From Globodera rostochiensis (taxonomy: Eukaryota > Nematoda > Chromadorea > Rhabditida > Heteroderidae): 64,000 bases of DNA. Shown piece by piece: positions 10,293 to 20,965 of the stretch. The position numbers were made by a program, and so were the translations under genes. Under the pieces are notes generated by a model, which did no database searches, was not told the origin of the DNA, and saw only the letters and a list, made by a program, of their open reading frames with translations. The number at the start of each line of letters is the position of its first letter. Position 1 is the stretch's first letter. The stretch lies in assembly GCA_018350325.1 (NCBI GenBank), contig JAEVLN010000011.1, positions 690,823-754,822 of the forward strand. Reading direction: 5' to 3'.

Positions 10293-13203
10293 AGCCATCG
10301 CGTTGATTGAATTTAAAGGGAAGTGTAGTTTTTTAGTTTTGAGCTTTATTAAAGTTTGTTGGTCAATCTTTTTATTGGTAGTTTTTATGATGGGTATTGG
10401 ATTGATTAGTTTATTACAATTTAATTTGTATAATTTTAAAAGTTTTCTTACCTTTTTTTACAAGTTCTATTTTATGTATATTATTAAATTTACAATTTTG
10501 TTAATTTAATTCTTACCCTCCCTTAAGTATCTTATATTTAAGTTTGAAGGGAGATTGAAGGGCTGAGGCGTTGCTCAAAACAAAGATCAATTTTTTCCAT
10601 TTAATTTTTTCGATTTTAAAATAAATCTTTATGGTTAGATTGTACAAATCCTTTTCTTATAATTCACTGTTCAATTTATGTTATTTTCGAAAAAACCTGA
10701 AAAAATTCTTTGTTTAATAATTTGCAACCTTTTTGTGAATATGCTTAGTCTTATTTTACTGCGTTTGTAATTTCAATAATATTATTTATATAATCCTATG
10801 AAATTTGATATTTATTATTAAATAGAAGATATTGATTTAATGTACTATAAATTAAATGAATAGCATTTATATATATTTTGCTTAATTTTTAAAAAAAGTG
10901 TCGACGCCGACACTTGAAGGAGGATATGTTGCGCGGCGGCTTTGTGAGGTCGAATAATTAATGATTGTTGGGGTTTTGGTTATTATATTTACGTACTGTT
11001 TGACTTATTTGATGTTTCGGCATCATGTGGTTCCGACAGTAGTAGATTTCGAAAAAGTAAAAAATTCGAACGATTCAAAAGATCTGTTATTTTCGAGGCA
11101 AACCTAAAAATGAATTTTTTTAGCAAAACGGATAACGTACAGGTCTAAAAGCATTTAGAAGTGAAAAATTCGAATTGTCTAACTAGTTCGAACCTTTATT
11201 TGGAATTCACAAAATCATTATATGTTATTGAAAATAAAATAATTACAGTGTTAGAAGCAAAATAAAAATGTTAAATAAAAAAAATATGTAACAAAAATTT
11301 TATCTTTAAAAAATGAAAAAAAAACGCAACACCAAATATATTTATTAAAATGTACTAAATTGGGTCAATTTTCCTAATTCAAATGAAAGGCGAATTTTGG
11401 TCTCGTTTAATTTTTATTTTCTTTGTTCGCATGTTAAAATAATAATTAATAAATTTAAAAATGAATTTAATAATATATTGTTGTCGATAAAATTAAATTT
11501 AAAATAAAAATAAACATAATGCTGGTTTAATATATTACAGCTAATGTATAGCTCTATATTTTGTATCTATAAATATATTATTATTTTTTTATATTTAACT
11601 TATTTGGTATGTTGATAAATGCCTGGGTTGGTACGTTGTTTACTATATAAAAGTAAAAATTTATGAAATAATAATTTTTATAAGTTTAAATAATTTAGAA
11701 TCAAAAAACTTAATATAAAAATGATAAAATAATCTTTAATATCAGAAAAAATAACCGAAGCTGACTCTACCTTTTTAAAAAAATTTATAAAAAAATCTTT
11801 GAATATTTCTTAGAGCAAAATATTATGATAAACTCTAATTGAATAAAATGACCCAAAATATTAATAGGACTTTGTTAGTAAATATGATTTTAATATAAAT
11901 TTAAATATATAGTAATTTTAATTAAGCAGAGTGGCAAACTATTTTCATTGCTGATACTCATTGAAGTATGATTAAAATAAAATTATCTAAAACAAAATAT
12001 AAATAAAATAACTATAAACCAAAAAAAAATTATAAAATTTTAAAATTTAAATTTACAAATGCTTTTAACCGTTCCTCTTATTTGCGCAATTCAAAATAAC
12101 AGAATTTACCAATCTATGAAAGTGATCACTGGTAAGAAAGTGCATCGTGTAAAAACATAAATTATTTTAAAAATAATTAATTTAAATGATAAACATAAAA
12201 AATCGATTAAATATAAATACAAATTGTACTAAATTTTGCATAGTTTACATTTAAAAAATCATGCACCGTTTATTAGGGTTTTTTAATTGCAGCAATTGCG
12301 GCTCCAATAATTAGTTAAAATTATGACGGCTGTAAAAAGGCATTACTTACAATATTTTTATTTTGTTTAAGCATATTTAATTTGTAAAAATAATAATAAA
12401 AGAATAAAATGATAAAAAACTTTTATTTTAAGCAAGATGATGAGACAAAATTGTTAGACATAAATTTAATTTATATAAGAATCAAAAATGCACATCATAA
12501 GTATTAAATATTAAATGTTAATAACTTATCAAAATAAAAATATAATTACTCAAATAAACATAAAATGAGTATGTATTAAAATAAAATTTTTTCGCTTGGA
12601 TAATATAATAAAACATAAAATAAGATGTTTTCCCATTGAATTATAAAATGCCTCTATTACAGTTATAACTAGATTCTAATTATATTTAAAAAATAGATCA
12701 AAAAAACACATTTTTCAAAAAATTTATATACAAGGCGTTGAGGTCCCAGAATCACCGCCGGGATCGCTAGTCAAGGATACAAGCCAAAAATTTAAACTTT
12801 TAGTCTTTTCCTAATTATAATAACATCCGCTCACTAAATATCGATGACTTAATGAGAAACTGCTTTTAATGGTCAAATTAAAAATAAAATAAATAAAATT
12901 TATATATAATTAATTAAACCCAAAAGAATGAATTTCGAAAAAGCAGTACCCAATAAACGACAAAAGTCAGAATATTAAAGCTTTGGCGATCGCATGTCTT
13001 GTTTTAGCAACAGCAGGGTACCAAACCTTTAACATGAGCAAACGAAAAAAACTATGTTAAAAATCCTAAAAACACACACATAAATACCCCCAAAACCCTT
13101 GAAAATGGAGGGAGACTAATATGGATAAACTAAAAAAACTGAAACAATTTGCCACAGGCGGGGGTATGGACAAATAGTTAAAAATTAAACAATAGAGCAT
13201 AGA
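10293..13203. other. AT-rich DNA, nothing definite
   Basis: Long A/T runs. Small GC-normal patches near 10900-10945, 12735-12785 and 12975-13020 are open in several frames on both strands. A 68-codon frame at 10303-10509 is F/L/I-rich and not supported. No gene identified. Confidence 0.15.
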
Positions 13204-13211
13204 CCAATCAG
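13204..13211. repeat. 8-bp target-site duplication, left
   Basis: CCAATCAG immediately precedes the left terminal inverted repeat and recurs exactly at 15212-15219 right after the other end. This is the signature of hAT-type insertion. Confidence 0.9.
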
Positions 13212-13223
13212 CAGTGTTTTCCC

Positions 13224-13461
13224 GGTTCCGGTTCCGGTGCCGGTTCCAACGGTTCCGGGAACCGGTTCCGGAACCGGAACCGCGGAACCGCAAAAAATTC
13301 GGAACCGATTTTGGAACCGGTTCCCGGAACCGCCAAAATCCGGAACCGCTTTGGAACCGGAACCGCGGAACCGCCAAAATCCGGAACCGCTTTGGAACCG
13401 GAACCGTGGAACCGTTAAGAGCTTGGAACCGCTTCGGAACCGGTTCCGGAACCGGTTCCGA
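13224..13461. repeat. Left GGAACCG subterminal array
   Basis: Dozens of GGAACCG and CGGTTCC words, some merged as GGAACCGGTTCC palindromes, are spaced by CAAAATCC or CTTTGGAACC. It starts within the left terminal repeat. Subterminal iterated motifs are often transposase-binding sites in hAT elements; that role here is inference. Five overlapping frames over the array encode N/R/F/G low-complexity peptides and are artefacts. Confidence 0.9.
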
Positions 13462-13867
13462 TACATGTTTTTTCAGTGCATAATGGATTGATTTATGATT
13501 AATTTTTGAAGCGAATAGCCTTTTTACACAACAAAGCAATAACTTCCAAATACAAAGCATCAGCAATTTTGGGCGGGATGACACACTTCGTCGACGCGAC
13601 ATTTCGTCGAGTGGAATTTCGCCGGGTTTTTAAATGCATGTTTCTAGGGTAAAAACATGCCTAGATCACAAATCCGTACTCGGATTTTGCGAATTTCGAA
13701 CCCCGAACCCGAATTCGAAGAATTTTCAAAATTTTAAGACAAGTAAAAAATATTTATTGATGAAACCCAATGGTTTGAGTAAATGCCGGAAAATTAAAAT
13801 TTTTTAGTGTTTCATAAAAGAAAAATCAAAGTGAAGATTTTATCTTGCCACCTACCAGGGATGGGCG

Positions 13868-13985
13868 GAATTCCGATTTCCGACTTTCCGATTTCCGATT
13901 TCCGACATTTTTGGGGTCGGAATTCCGATTTCCGAGTTCCGAAAATTTTTGAGACCCCGGAATTCCGAGTTCCGATTTCCGAAAT
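13868..13985. repeat. Left TTTCCGA subterminal array of inner element
   Basis: Repeated GATTTCCGA, GAGTTCCGA and GGAATTCCG words occur, including the phrase GACCCCGGAATTCCGA that recurs in the right array. By analogy with the outer element these may be transposase-binding sites. Frames through it are low-complexity artefacts. Confidence 0.85.
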
Positions 13986-14077
13986 TTTGAGCAAAAAGTC
14001 GGAAATTTTCGGAAAAATCGATAATTTTCGGCCCCACTTTTCTTAACAAATCTCGTTAAGATCTTCAAAAAAATTTC

Positions 14078-14103
14078 CCGGTGGCGCCTATCGGCGCCAC
14101 CGG
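14078..14103 (+). repeat. GGCGGCGCC-family hairpin, perfect stem
   Basis: CGGTGGCGCC and GGCGCCACCG flank the loop TATC. With one more C-G pair outside, the stem is 11 bp and perfect. A GGACCTCTCCCATTC tail follows and is shared with the degraded copy near 670. Confidence 0.85.
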
Positions 14104-14202
14104 ACCTCTCCCATTCTCCTAAAAAACTTCAAAAATTTGCGTTTTTTAAAAATTTTGGTTGCAAATCTCTTAACAAATAGTCATCAAAAATCCAAAATTT
14201 TC

Positions 14203-14228
14203 TCGGCGGCGCCTATCGGCACCGCCGA
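14203..14228 (+). repeat. GGCGGCGCC-family hairpin
   Basis: TCGGCGGCGCC, loop TATC, GGCACCGCCGA: an 11-bp stem with a single C-A mismatch. It lies about 125 bp after the previous copy. The linker contains AATTTTGGTTGCAAATC and TTAACAAAT, resembling the linker between the two copies at 42 kb. Confidence 0.85.
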
Positions 14229-14558
14229 ATCCCTCCACATCCCCAATCCCAACCCCGGTTGGACCAGGATTAACGGGGATAAAAATTTAACTCTTAAAAA
14301 GGTCATTTTTGAGCGAGATTTCAGATTGATGGTGGTTTGGTGGTGAATGGTAGGGAGTTGAGGGATTGATTGGTTGGGGTTCAGATCCTCGATGTTGCTA
14401 TTATTTTCCCTATTTTCTTTGGACATCTATGGTAGAGTAAACAATTTTTTAATTTGTCCCGATTAAAAATCCTTTCGATTTTTGATGACAATTTGGAAAT
14501 TTTTTTTTGCCCTCAATTTTCTAAAATTATTTTGTTAAGCGGGAGGAGGAAGGAGGTA

Positions 14559-14584
14559 TCGGCGGTGCCGATAGGCGCCGCCGA
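14559..14584 (-). repeat. GGCGGCGCC-family hairpin, inverted orientation
   Basis: Minus-strand copy: TCGGCGGCGCC, TATC, GGCACCGCCGA. It is inverted relative to the two copies 330-480 bp to the left, and its A/T-rich approach (TTAACAAA, AAAATTTTCTC) resembles theirs. A foldback arrangement inside the inner hAT-like element is likely. Confidence 0.85.
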
Positions 14585-14625
14585 GAAAATTTTTTTTAAA
14601 TAGGTTAATTTTGTTAAAAAAATTT

Positions 14626-14775
14626 TTCCGATTTCCGACTTCCGATTTCCGATTTCCGACATTTTTGGGGTCGGAATTCCGATTTCCGATTTCCGAAAAA
14701 TTTTGAGACCCCGGAATTCCGATTTCCGATTTCCGAAAAATTTTGAGACCCCGGAATTCCGATTTCCGAAATTTT
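14626..14775. repeat. Right TTTCCGA subterminal array of inner element
   Basis: Tandem GATTTCCGA words occur with two or three copies of a phrase running from AAAAATTTTGAGACC into CCGGAATTCCGA. It mirrors the left array in composition and ends next to the right terminal repeat. Confidence 0.85.
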
Positions 14776-14979
14776 CTGAGGCCGTCGGCGCCCATCCCTG
14801 CCACCTACATCTCCCTTGAAAAGTCCCGGTTGGTCCCGGTCCCGGTTAGTCGACGAAATGTCAGTCGACGAAATGTCGGCACCCCCATCATTTTCATGTA
14901 ATGTAAATGAACAATTTTTCTTACATTTTTCTGATTTTTTTGAAAAATTTTTGGACATATTTACAAATTTTTGGAATTT

Positions 14980-15185
14980 GGAACCGGAACCGTTGGAACC
15001 GGTTCCGGAACCGGTTCCCGGAACCGCGAAAATCCGGAACCGGTTTGGAACCGGAACCGCGGAACCGTGAAAATTCGGAACCGCTTCGGAACCGGAACCG
15101 CGGAACCGCCAAAATCCGGAACCGGTTTGGAACCGGAACCGCGAAAATCCGGAACCGGTTTGGAACCGGAACCGTGGAACCGTTA
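14980..15185. repeat. Right GGAACCG subterminal array of outer element
   Basis: Units of GGAACCGGAACCG with CGAAAATCC or CCAAAATCC and GGTTTGGAACC run up to the right terminal repeat. The words have the same strand orientation as those of the left array, although the ends themselves are inverted, so the arrays probably grew by tandem expansion after the ends formed. Confidence 0.9.
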
Positions 15186-15211
15186 GAAAAAATGGAACCG
15201 GGAAAACACTG

Positions 15212-15219
15212 CCAATCAG
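15212..15219. repeat. 8-bp target-site duplication, right
   Basis: CCAATCAG, identical to 13204-13211, directly follows the right terminal repeat. The pre-insertion host site contained a single copy. Confidence 0.9.
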
Positions 15220-18200
15220 GCCAAAACGGACATAGATTACAATGCGAGAATATGCTGATTGCGGACACTAATTGAATAAAATGATGAATATATATTTGAG
15301 CTTTGTTATACAATAAAATTTCTAACAAATAAATTGTAATAAAATAATGTCTCGTCTAAATTTTATTATTATCTAACCTTAAATATGAAATTATTCTAGA
15401 CACGATTTTTTGCAGAGAACCTTTGGAAATATTTGTAAAAAAATACAACGACGAACCAAAAAAAGATAAAAACAATGTTCAACTATTAATATCTTATTTT
15501 TTGATAAAATTACGCTATTATGATTTTATGGAGATTAGGGTGGATGCAATAAAAACAAATTATTTCAATCAAATTTAAAAAAATATTATGAAACCTAACA
15601 ACAAAAAAAAAAAATTTCGGTTTGAATCTATTAAAATTTAATTGAAAAAATAAATGGTTGCTGGTTAAACATCTGTTATTTGTTGCCTCATTAAGCCTCT
15701 TAAAAATTTATTATTACTTTAAATAATTATTATCTGCATTACTGTTTAATGCATTTCTTATGCATGCTATATGCGTAATGAAAAAATACATGTCCAAGCG
15801 CAAAACGATGAAAGTAAATTTAAAAAAAAAAAAAAAAAACATACAAATTTTTTAATATAAAATAAAAATATTTATTACGTTCAAAACCCTCTTTCGAACA
15901 ATTTACGTCAAATATCTAAATTAATCGTGAAATGTCGTGTTTCTCCATGATTCAACGAACACGTGAGAACCCAAATCAATCAATGCCCTAACTTGTTATA
16001 GTATTTATTTAAATAAATATTTCATAAATGACTTAATCAAAAAAACGATGAATTCTTTAAAAATTACTAAAATTAATTAATGATTATATATAAAGTAAAT
16101 GAATTAATCCCGCGCAGTGGCAAAAGTTGGTTAAATTATAAACAAATTTTTAACTTAACACAAAATTATTAAAACATTTATATAAATTTTGCCAAAATTT
16201 ATTATTAAAAGTAAAACAACGAATTGTGTCCAATACGGTTGAAAACAACAAACAAAGGTAATCAATCACACGATTCAATCACTTTGTCGCTAAAATCCTT
16301 CACCAATAAATACTTTTCTTAGCATAATAACATGTATTAAGTTTCTTCTATATATAATGCATTTATTATGATTCAAATCTAAAATAACAACAACAAGAAA
16401 ATGCCTATTCACTTTTTAAAATAATAAAATAAAATTGTAAATATAAAGAAATTAAATATTACACACCTAAGGCATCTTCGGTCTTTCATCGATTTGTCGT
16501 AGCGCGACAAATCGATTTTTTTGGAAGAGTAGGACGGCCGCTTCCGCCGGCCGGCAAACAATTGCACATAAAGAAATAATTTGAATAAATAAAATCAAAT
16601 TAAAAAAGAAATTGTTAAAATTACCTGGCGAATAATGTTTGCGGAATGAAGTTTAATATATTTTAAAAAATCAAAATTTAAACGTTTTATATTACAAAAA
16701 AAAACAATATACAAATCAAATTTCATATACTTAATTTATTAAACCTAATTGAGTCCAACTAAAGTATTCAAAAGTAAATTTAATATAAGCGAATACAAGA
16801 ATACTAATTTACAAAAGTTAAATAAAATTTATCTTTTTATAGAATGAATAAAAACTGTTTAAATAATGAGGACCTTAATTAATAAATTATACTTTTATAT
16901 AAATATCCAGCTATAAACAATAATTATATCATAAATAAATGTCTAAAAATAGCATTCATCCTAAATTAACACAGTAATAATCCGGCATTTTAGCAAAGTA
17001 TAGCCTTACTAAAACAATGCTGTATTTATGGTCTACACAGCAGCATGGTCCCTAACTATAGTTTGCTTGGAGGCTGAAACTAATGATATAATTAACGAAT
17101 AACCTAATTTAACAAAATATTCTTAACAAATTTGAGTTATTATAAATCATAATAATAATATTTAATAATTTAAATTCTACACTGCGATAAACCTTTTTTA
17201 CAAATTAAATCAATGCCTATTAAAAATTATTCAACTAAAAAAAGATTTGCAAATAATATAACATTTGTTAAACAAAACACAAAAAATTATTTCATTTTTA
17301 TAATTAAATAAAATATAAAGAATAAACAACTTGGGGAAAAAATAAACATAAATTGAATTTAAAGGTATATAAAAATATTATTTTTGGAAACAATAGGCGG
17401 AGGGAGAATAAAAAACAATTTGAATTAAAATAACATTTAAATATATAAATGAATCGTGAACATATTTATAAATCATATTGTCGATAATTAAACAAATTCT
17501 GAGGCTTAAAAAGATTAAATGTAATTTTTAAATTTCCTAATTTAGTATATTGGTTGCAAAAAATTATAAAAATGCCTGTTGAGTCCGCAAAACGAAAATT
17601 TGACATCCCTGATAAATAGCTTTAACTAAAATATTTAAAAATTATGTGTTCTTATATTGGCTAATGTGATAACGAATTATATTAAAATACAGACTGAGAA
17701 TATAAAATTTAAGCGACCAATCCGCACATCAAGAAAAGCGACTAACCCGAACTGCAAGAAACCCGACTTTATTTTTATTGCATAAAAAAAATAAGTGAAA
17801 TTAACACAATAAACAGTCAAAGATAAACTTAATTATCTGTTTTTCATAACAAAAAGACGCATTTGTTTATGAAAATTAAACATTTCCACAAGAGATTGAA
17901 ATCAGAGCATAAATAAAATTTAATTTTGCAAAGAACTCTTGGGGCGGGTGGTCTAACAAATCAGTATAATAAAAATTCGTCGATTATTAATAAATCTTAT
18001 TAACAAACATTTTAAACAATAAAAACATTATATCGTAATAAAAAGTAAAAAAAAATGAAAAGGAACGGAAGCCAGTTTCAATATTTTAAAATTTCTTATC
18101 AATAGTTAAATTAAAAAATACCGCAAAAAATTTTTTTAATCACTATTCTGAACTAATAAATCACTTTCATTTATTTCCAGATTTATTTGTTGAATGACTA

Positions 18201-18598
18201 ATTCTTACTACATTTTTTCAATTAACGTTTTAAATATTAATAATTATTGTGAATCTAATTTAAAAATTTTTATAACTTATTTATTTATAGGTCCAAATTA
18301 AATTTACCGTTTCAATTTCAATAAAGTTTTAAATTATAATGTTGTTTTATTCTGAATTATCAAGCTTTGTCAATTTCCATTTTTAATGAAATTTATTATA
18401 GCGATATTAATTATTGCCAGCTACGATTATTATATATTCTGCCAATTTTTGGACGCATATTTATATGTTTTTTGCCAAACAGTTTTTTCAGATTTTAATT
18501 GTTTTTTTGTTAGGGTTCGTCAGTTGACTTTATATTTTTAAAAATTGTAATTTCGCATTATAAAATTATCAAATTTAATACAAGAAAGCTTGCATGTA
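15220..18598. other. AT-rich DNA, nothing definite
   Basis: Long A/T runs, including an A homopolymer of about 18 at 15822-15839. One strong hairpin at 16488-16516 is listed separately, next to a GCCGGCCGGC-rich patch (16534-16557). No gene was recognised. Confidence 0.2.
16488..16516. repeat. Perfect 12-bp hairpin ATCGATTTGTCG
   Basis: ATCGATTTGTCG and its exact inverse CGACAAATCGAT flank the 5-nt loop TAGCG. A second GC-rich palindromic stretch (CGGCCGCTTCCGCCGGCCGG) follows within 35 bp. It is unlike the AT-rich surroundings. It may be a remnant of a foldback element or a structured RNA. It is not followed by a clean run of T that would suggest a Pol III terminator. Confidence 0.7.
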
Positions 18599-18704
18599 TC
18601 ATAAAGAATAGTGTCCCATTGCACGGTATGCCCAATCGTTACGTCTAGGTTCTTCTATTATTTCGTGACCCAAGTAATATATCCAAAAAATCGAAGCATT
18701 CATC
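18599..18704 (-). CDS. Candidate terminal exon, unrecognised protein
   Basis: On the minus strand TTATTGCAG precedes a segment open for 34 codons to a TGA. It contains FWIYYLGHEIIEEPRR and then NDWAYRAMGHYSL before the stop. The acceptor and non-repetitive composition make it one of the better host-gene candidates. It would be the 3' end of a minus-strand gene whose earlier exons lie at higher coordinates. I recognise no family and see no close AATAAA downstream. Confidence 0.35.
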
Positions 18705-19799
18705 CTGCAATAAAATCATAAAAAATCATTTTATTATTTGTTTTTAAAGATGTGGAAAAGATCATTTATTTGGTATGCATGAAAATTTTATATTTGTTGT
18801 TTTTTTAAATATTCATATCTTTAGGTTAAGTTCGTATATTTGTTTTGTAATGTTTTAACATTTCTTATATACCAGCTTTTTTCTCTTTATTGCGTACTTT
18901 ATTCGTTAAATATTTTATTATTTTTTCAAAATTGGTTTAGTTTTAAGCTGGATTTGCTTTAAGATTATTTATTATAAGTTTGTTTATAAAAAATTAATCT
19001 TTTGTTAATATAAAATTAGCACAAAAAAATTTAAATGTTTTGTTTAACATAACAGTTGTTCGTTATTTCACTCTTATTCTGTAAAGAAGTTTAGATGTAT
19101 AAAATAATTGTATTGGGTCTCACATAATAAAAGCATTTTATCATATGCTACTTCATAATTTTATTTAAGCCTTATTTTGAAAATTGTAATTTTTTGAAAT
19201 TGATCAATTTGGGTTATATTGTTTCTAAATCTTGTTTGAATGTACTTTATTTTGTCTCTTAAATTTTAAAAATGTGTGGGTTTTATTTTATTTTTTTAAT
19301 TAGGCATTAAGGTAAATCGTCATTTTATTTAAAGAAATTTTATGTATTTAAGTTTTTTATTATTTTTGCGTCTTTGTAATTTGTGTAGTTAAATCATTTT
19401 TAAACTGGCCTTTTATTGGCATCGCCAAAGTTTAATAAAAAAATTAAATCAAATGCTTTTCAATTTTGTTTTTTCAAAAAAGAATATAAAATTCATTTAT
19501 TAATATTTATTCGACAATTTTGTACCATATCATTCTAAATTTAACACGAGAGTTTAAATCTAATGAATTGTATGTTTTTTTATTCATTATTTTAAAACTT
19601 AAAGAAAATATATAATAATCTAATTATTCCTTATTTTTTAATATAAAATTTAATGTTCAATTTAAACGGAATCTATGCAACTATAATTTAGAATGTTTAC
19701 TTGCTATGTATTTGTTTAATATATTTTGTTTTCGCTAACTTTTCAATGCTTCAATTGATAGAAGTTTTAAGAGTAATTTAAAATAAATTACAATATCAG
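18705..19799. other. AT-rich DNA, nothing definite
   Basis: T-rich runs with one small patch near 19410-19440. If 18599-18704 is a last exon, this would be intron, but no further exon was found with confidence. Confidence 0.15.
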
Positions 19800-19915
19800 G
19801 GCCGCTTAGCCTGCATTGGTTCCACTTTCAATGCCGCTAGCTGAAGTTCGTTAGAACAAAAAGTACACTGTCCCGAATGAGCCAGCTCCAATGCGCCAGG
19901 TGAAAGAAGTTGTAT
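19800..19915. other. GC-normal island open in several frames
   Basis: One minus-strand frame contains IGAGSFGTVY, a good match to a protein kinase glycine-rich loop. A different minus-strand frame is open across the whole island and ends ALKVEPMQAKRP then TGA. On the plus strand ATATCAG precedes and GTGAAA follows. These readings conflict, so coding is plausible but no frame can be chosen. Confidence 0.2.
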
Positions 19916-20591
19916 TTTTTATAATTAAATTCTCATAAAATTTTTGCCTGTTTGATTTTGTCCATTATTTATGTTCGAATAATCTTTCTTCAATAATTGA
20001 TCCTATGAGTTTTAACTTTTATTGAATATAATACAAATATTTTGCAATTAAAATTTATTGTTATATAATGATTGTATAATAGATAAATAAAAAAATGAGT
20101 TTATTAATATTAATACTATTTAGATGTAACAACAATTAAAATGCAATACATTTTTTTAAACATCATAAATATTTTATATTGCATATCATTTTTTGACTAG
20201 AATTTCAAGCTTGCCTCCGTTTATAACGAGATTTAAATTAAAATTTTATTTTGTACTTTTTCAATTAACATTTAAAATTTAAGTTATCTTTATCTCTTTA
20301 CGATTTCTTCATTGTACGAATTGGTGTATGTATTCTATATTTAAATTAAAAACACATTTCAAAATTTCTGAAAACCAATAGTTTTCAATTTATTTCGCTT
20401 TATATTTATTTTATATATGCATCAGAATGTTTAAAAATTGGTCTTTTCTAACGTTAAATGGATTTTAGCGTGATTGTTATATAAAACATTTCAAACTAAT
20501 TTAACTCCAAGGATTTATTTGAAATATTTAAGAATTATCAACGTTCAAAAATTTAAAAAAAATTAATCAAAATTTTTGTTTCAACTTTTTT

Positions 20592-20867
20592 TTGTTTGGG
20601 CACCACCAACCGCATTCAAATTCTAACGGTTTCGCAAAGATAACAATCTGTTCTGAGCTGACTGGCAACACTGACTTTGCCGCCTCCACCAATTCAAATG
20701 CGATGGAGAGAAGTGTGGAGATGAGAGAATGGCTGGCAGGGAAAGGCAGTTTTGTGTATTACGGCGCTAAAACCCCCCGCCCCCCCCCCACCACCGATTT
20801 GATCACCATTCGAAAGAGCAGATTTTCAACAAATGAGAGACGCGCTGAATATTGGGATGATCAATGA
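20592..20867 (+). CDS. Unrecognised 91-codon open frame over a GC-normal island
   Basis: Open for 91 codons, starting at a TTG-type codon rather than ATG, through sequence of ordinary GC content including SVEMREWLAGKGSFVYYG. A run of C (20774-20789) gives a PRPPP stretch. There is no recognisable domain. The C-terminal third is also open in another frame (MRDALNIGMINEFICER). It could be part of an exon. Confidence 0.25.
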   Translation: MFGHHQPHSNSNGFAKITICSELTGNTDFAASTNSNAMERSVEMREWLAGKGSFVYYGAKTPRPPPTTDLITIRKSRFSTNERRAEYWDDQ

Positions 20868-20965
20868 ATTTATCTGCGAAAGGTAATGGTGATTTAGGTG
20901 CAGAGGCACTTAATATTATTCAATTAGTTACAAAATGGATACATCAACAGGCTCCCGATTACTAA
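20864..20965 (+). CDS. 33-residue small open frame, unrecognised
   Basis: Starts at ATG inside the previous frame's end and reads MNLSAKGNGDLGAEALNI, then a W- and Q-containing tail ending APDY and TAA. Composition is more protein-like than the surrounding AT-rich DNA. It could be a small ORF or an exon fragment. No family is recognised. Confidence 0.2.
   Translation: MNLSAKGNGDLGAEALNIIQLVTKWIHQQAPDY

Larger units (their letters stand above)
13856..14800. mobile_element. 945-bp nested hAT-like transposon
   Basis: Ends are the perfect 12-bp inverted repeat CAGGGATGGGCG (13856-13867 and 14789-14800). The 8-bp sequence CCACCTAC is duplicated exactly at 13848-13855 and 14801-14808. No transposase frame is present. 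Both ends carry TTTCCGA/GGAATTCC iterations, and the middle holds three GC-rich hairpins of a dispersed family. It inserted into the outer hAT-like element after that element existed. Confidence 0.9.
13577..14880. repeat. Inverted CATTTCGTCGAC motif pair between the two hAT layers
   Basis: The left word group (13586-13611) carries CTTCGTCGAC and GACATTTCGTCGAG. The right group (14849-14879) is the inverted form, GTCGACGAAATGTC repeated twice. They bracket the inner element and sit inside the outer one, so they may be the imperfect ends of a third nested element. I found no target duplication for them, so they could equally be internal parts of the outer element. Confidence 0.45.
13212..15211. 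mobile_element. 2000-bp non-autonomous hAT-like transposon
   Basis: The ends are a perfect 18-bp inverted repeat, CAGTGTTTTCCCGGTTCC (13212-13229 and 15194-15211), flanked by the perfect 8-bp duplication CCAATCAG. An 8-bp duplication and short inverted repeats starting CA(G) define the hAT superfamily. There is no transposase frame; the open frames inside are translations of the GGAACCG arrays. Just inside each end lies a 200-240-bp array of GGAACCG/CGGTTCC words. A second hAT-like element (13856-14800) is nested inside, so the original element was about 1047 bp after removing the insert and one copy of its duplication. Confidence 0.9.

Noticed and set aside
13066..13602. Overlapping open frames of up to 178 codons rich in R, N, F, G and P
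   Set aside because: They are translations of the GGAACCG array on both strands and in several frames.
13807..14958. Open frames rich in F, R, S, N and K inside the inner hAT-like element
   Set aside because: They translate the TTTCCGA arrays; no transposase motif is present.
19800..19915. Protein kinase glycine-rich loop (IGAGSFGTVY) on the minus strand
   Set aside because: The frame stops four codons later, no other kinase motifs are found nearby, and a different minus-strand frame is open across the whole island. The match may be chance or a pseudogene fragment.
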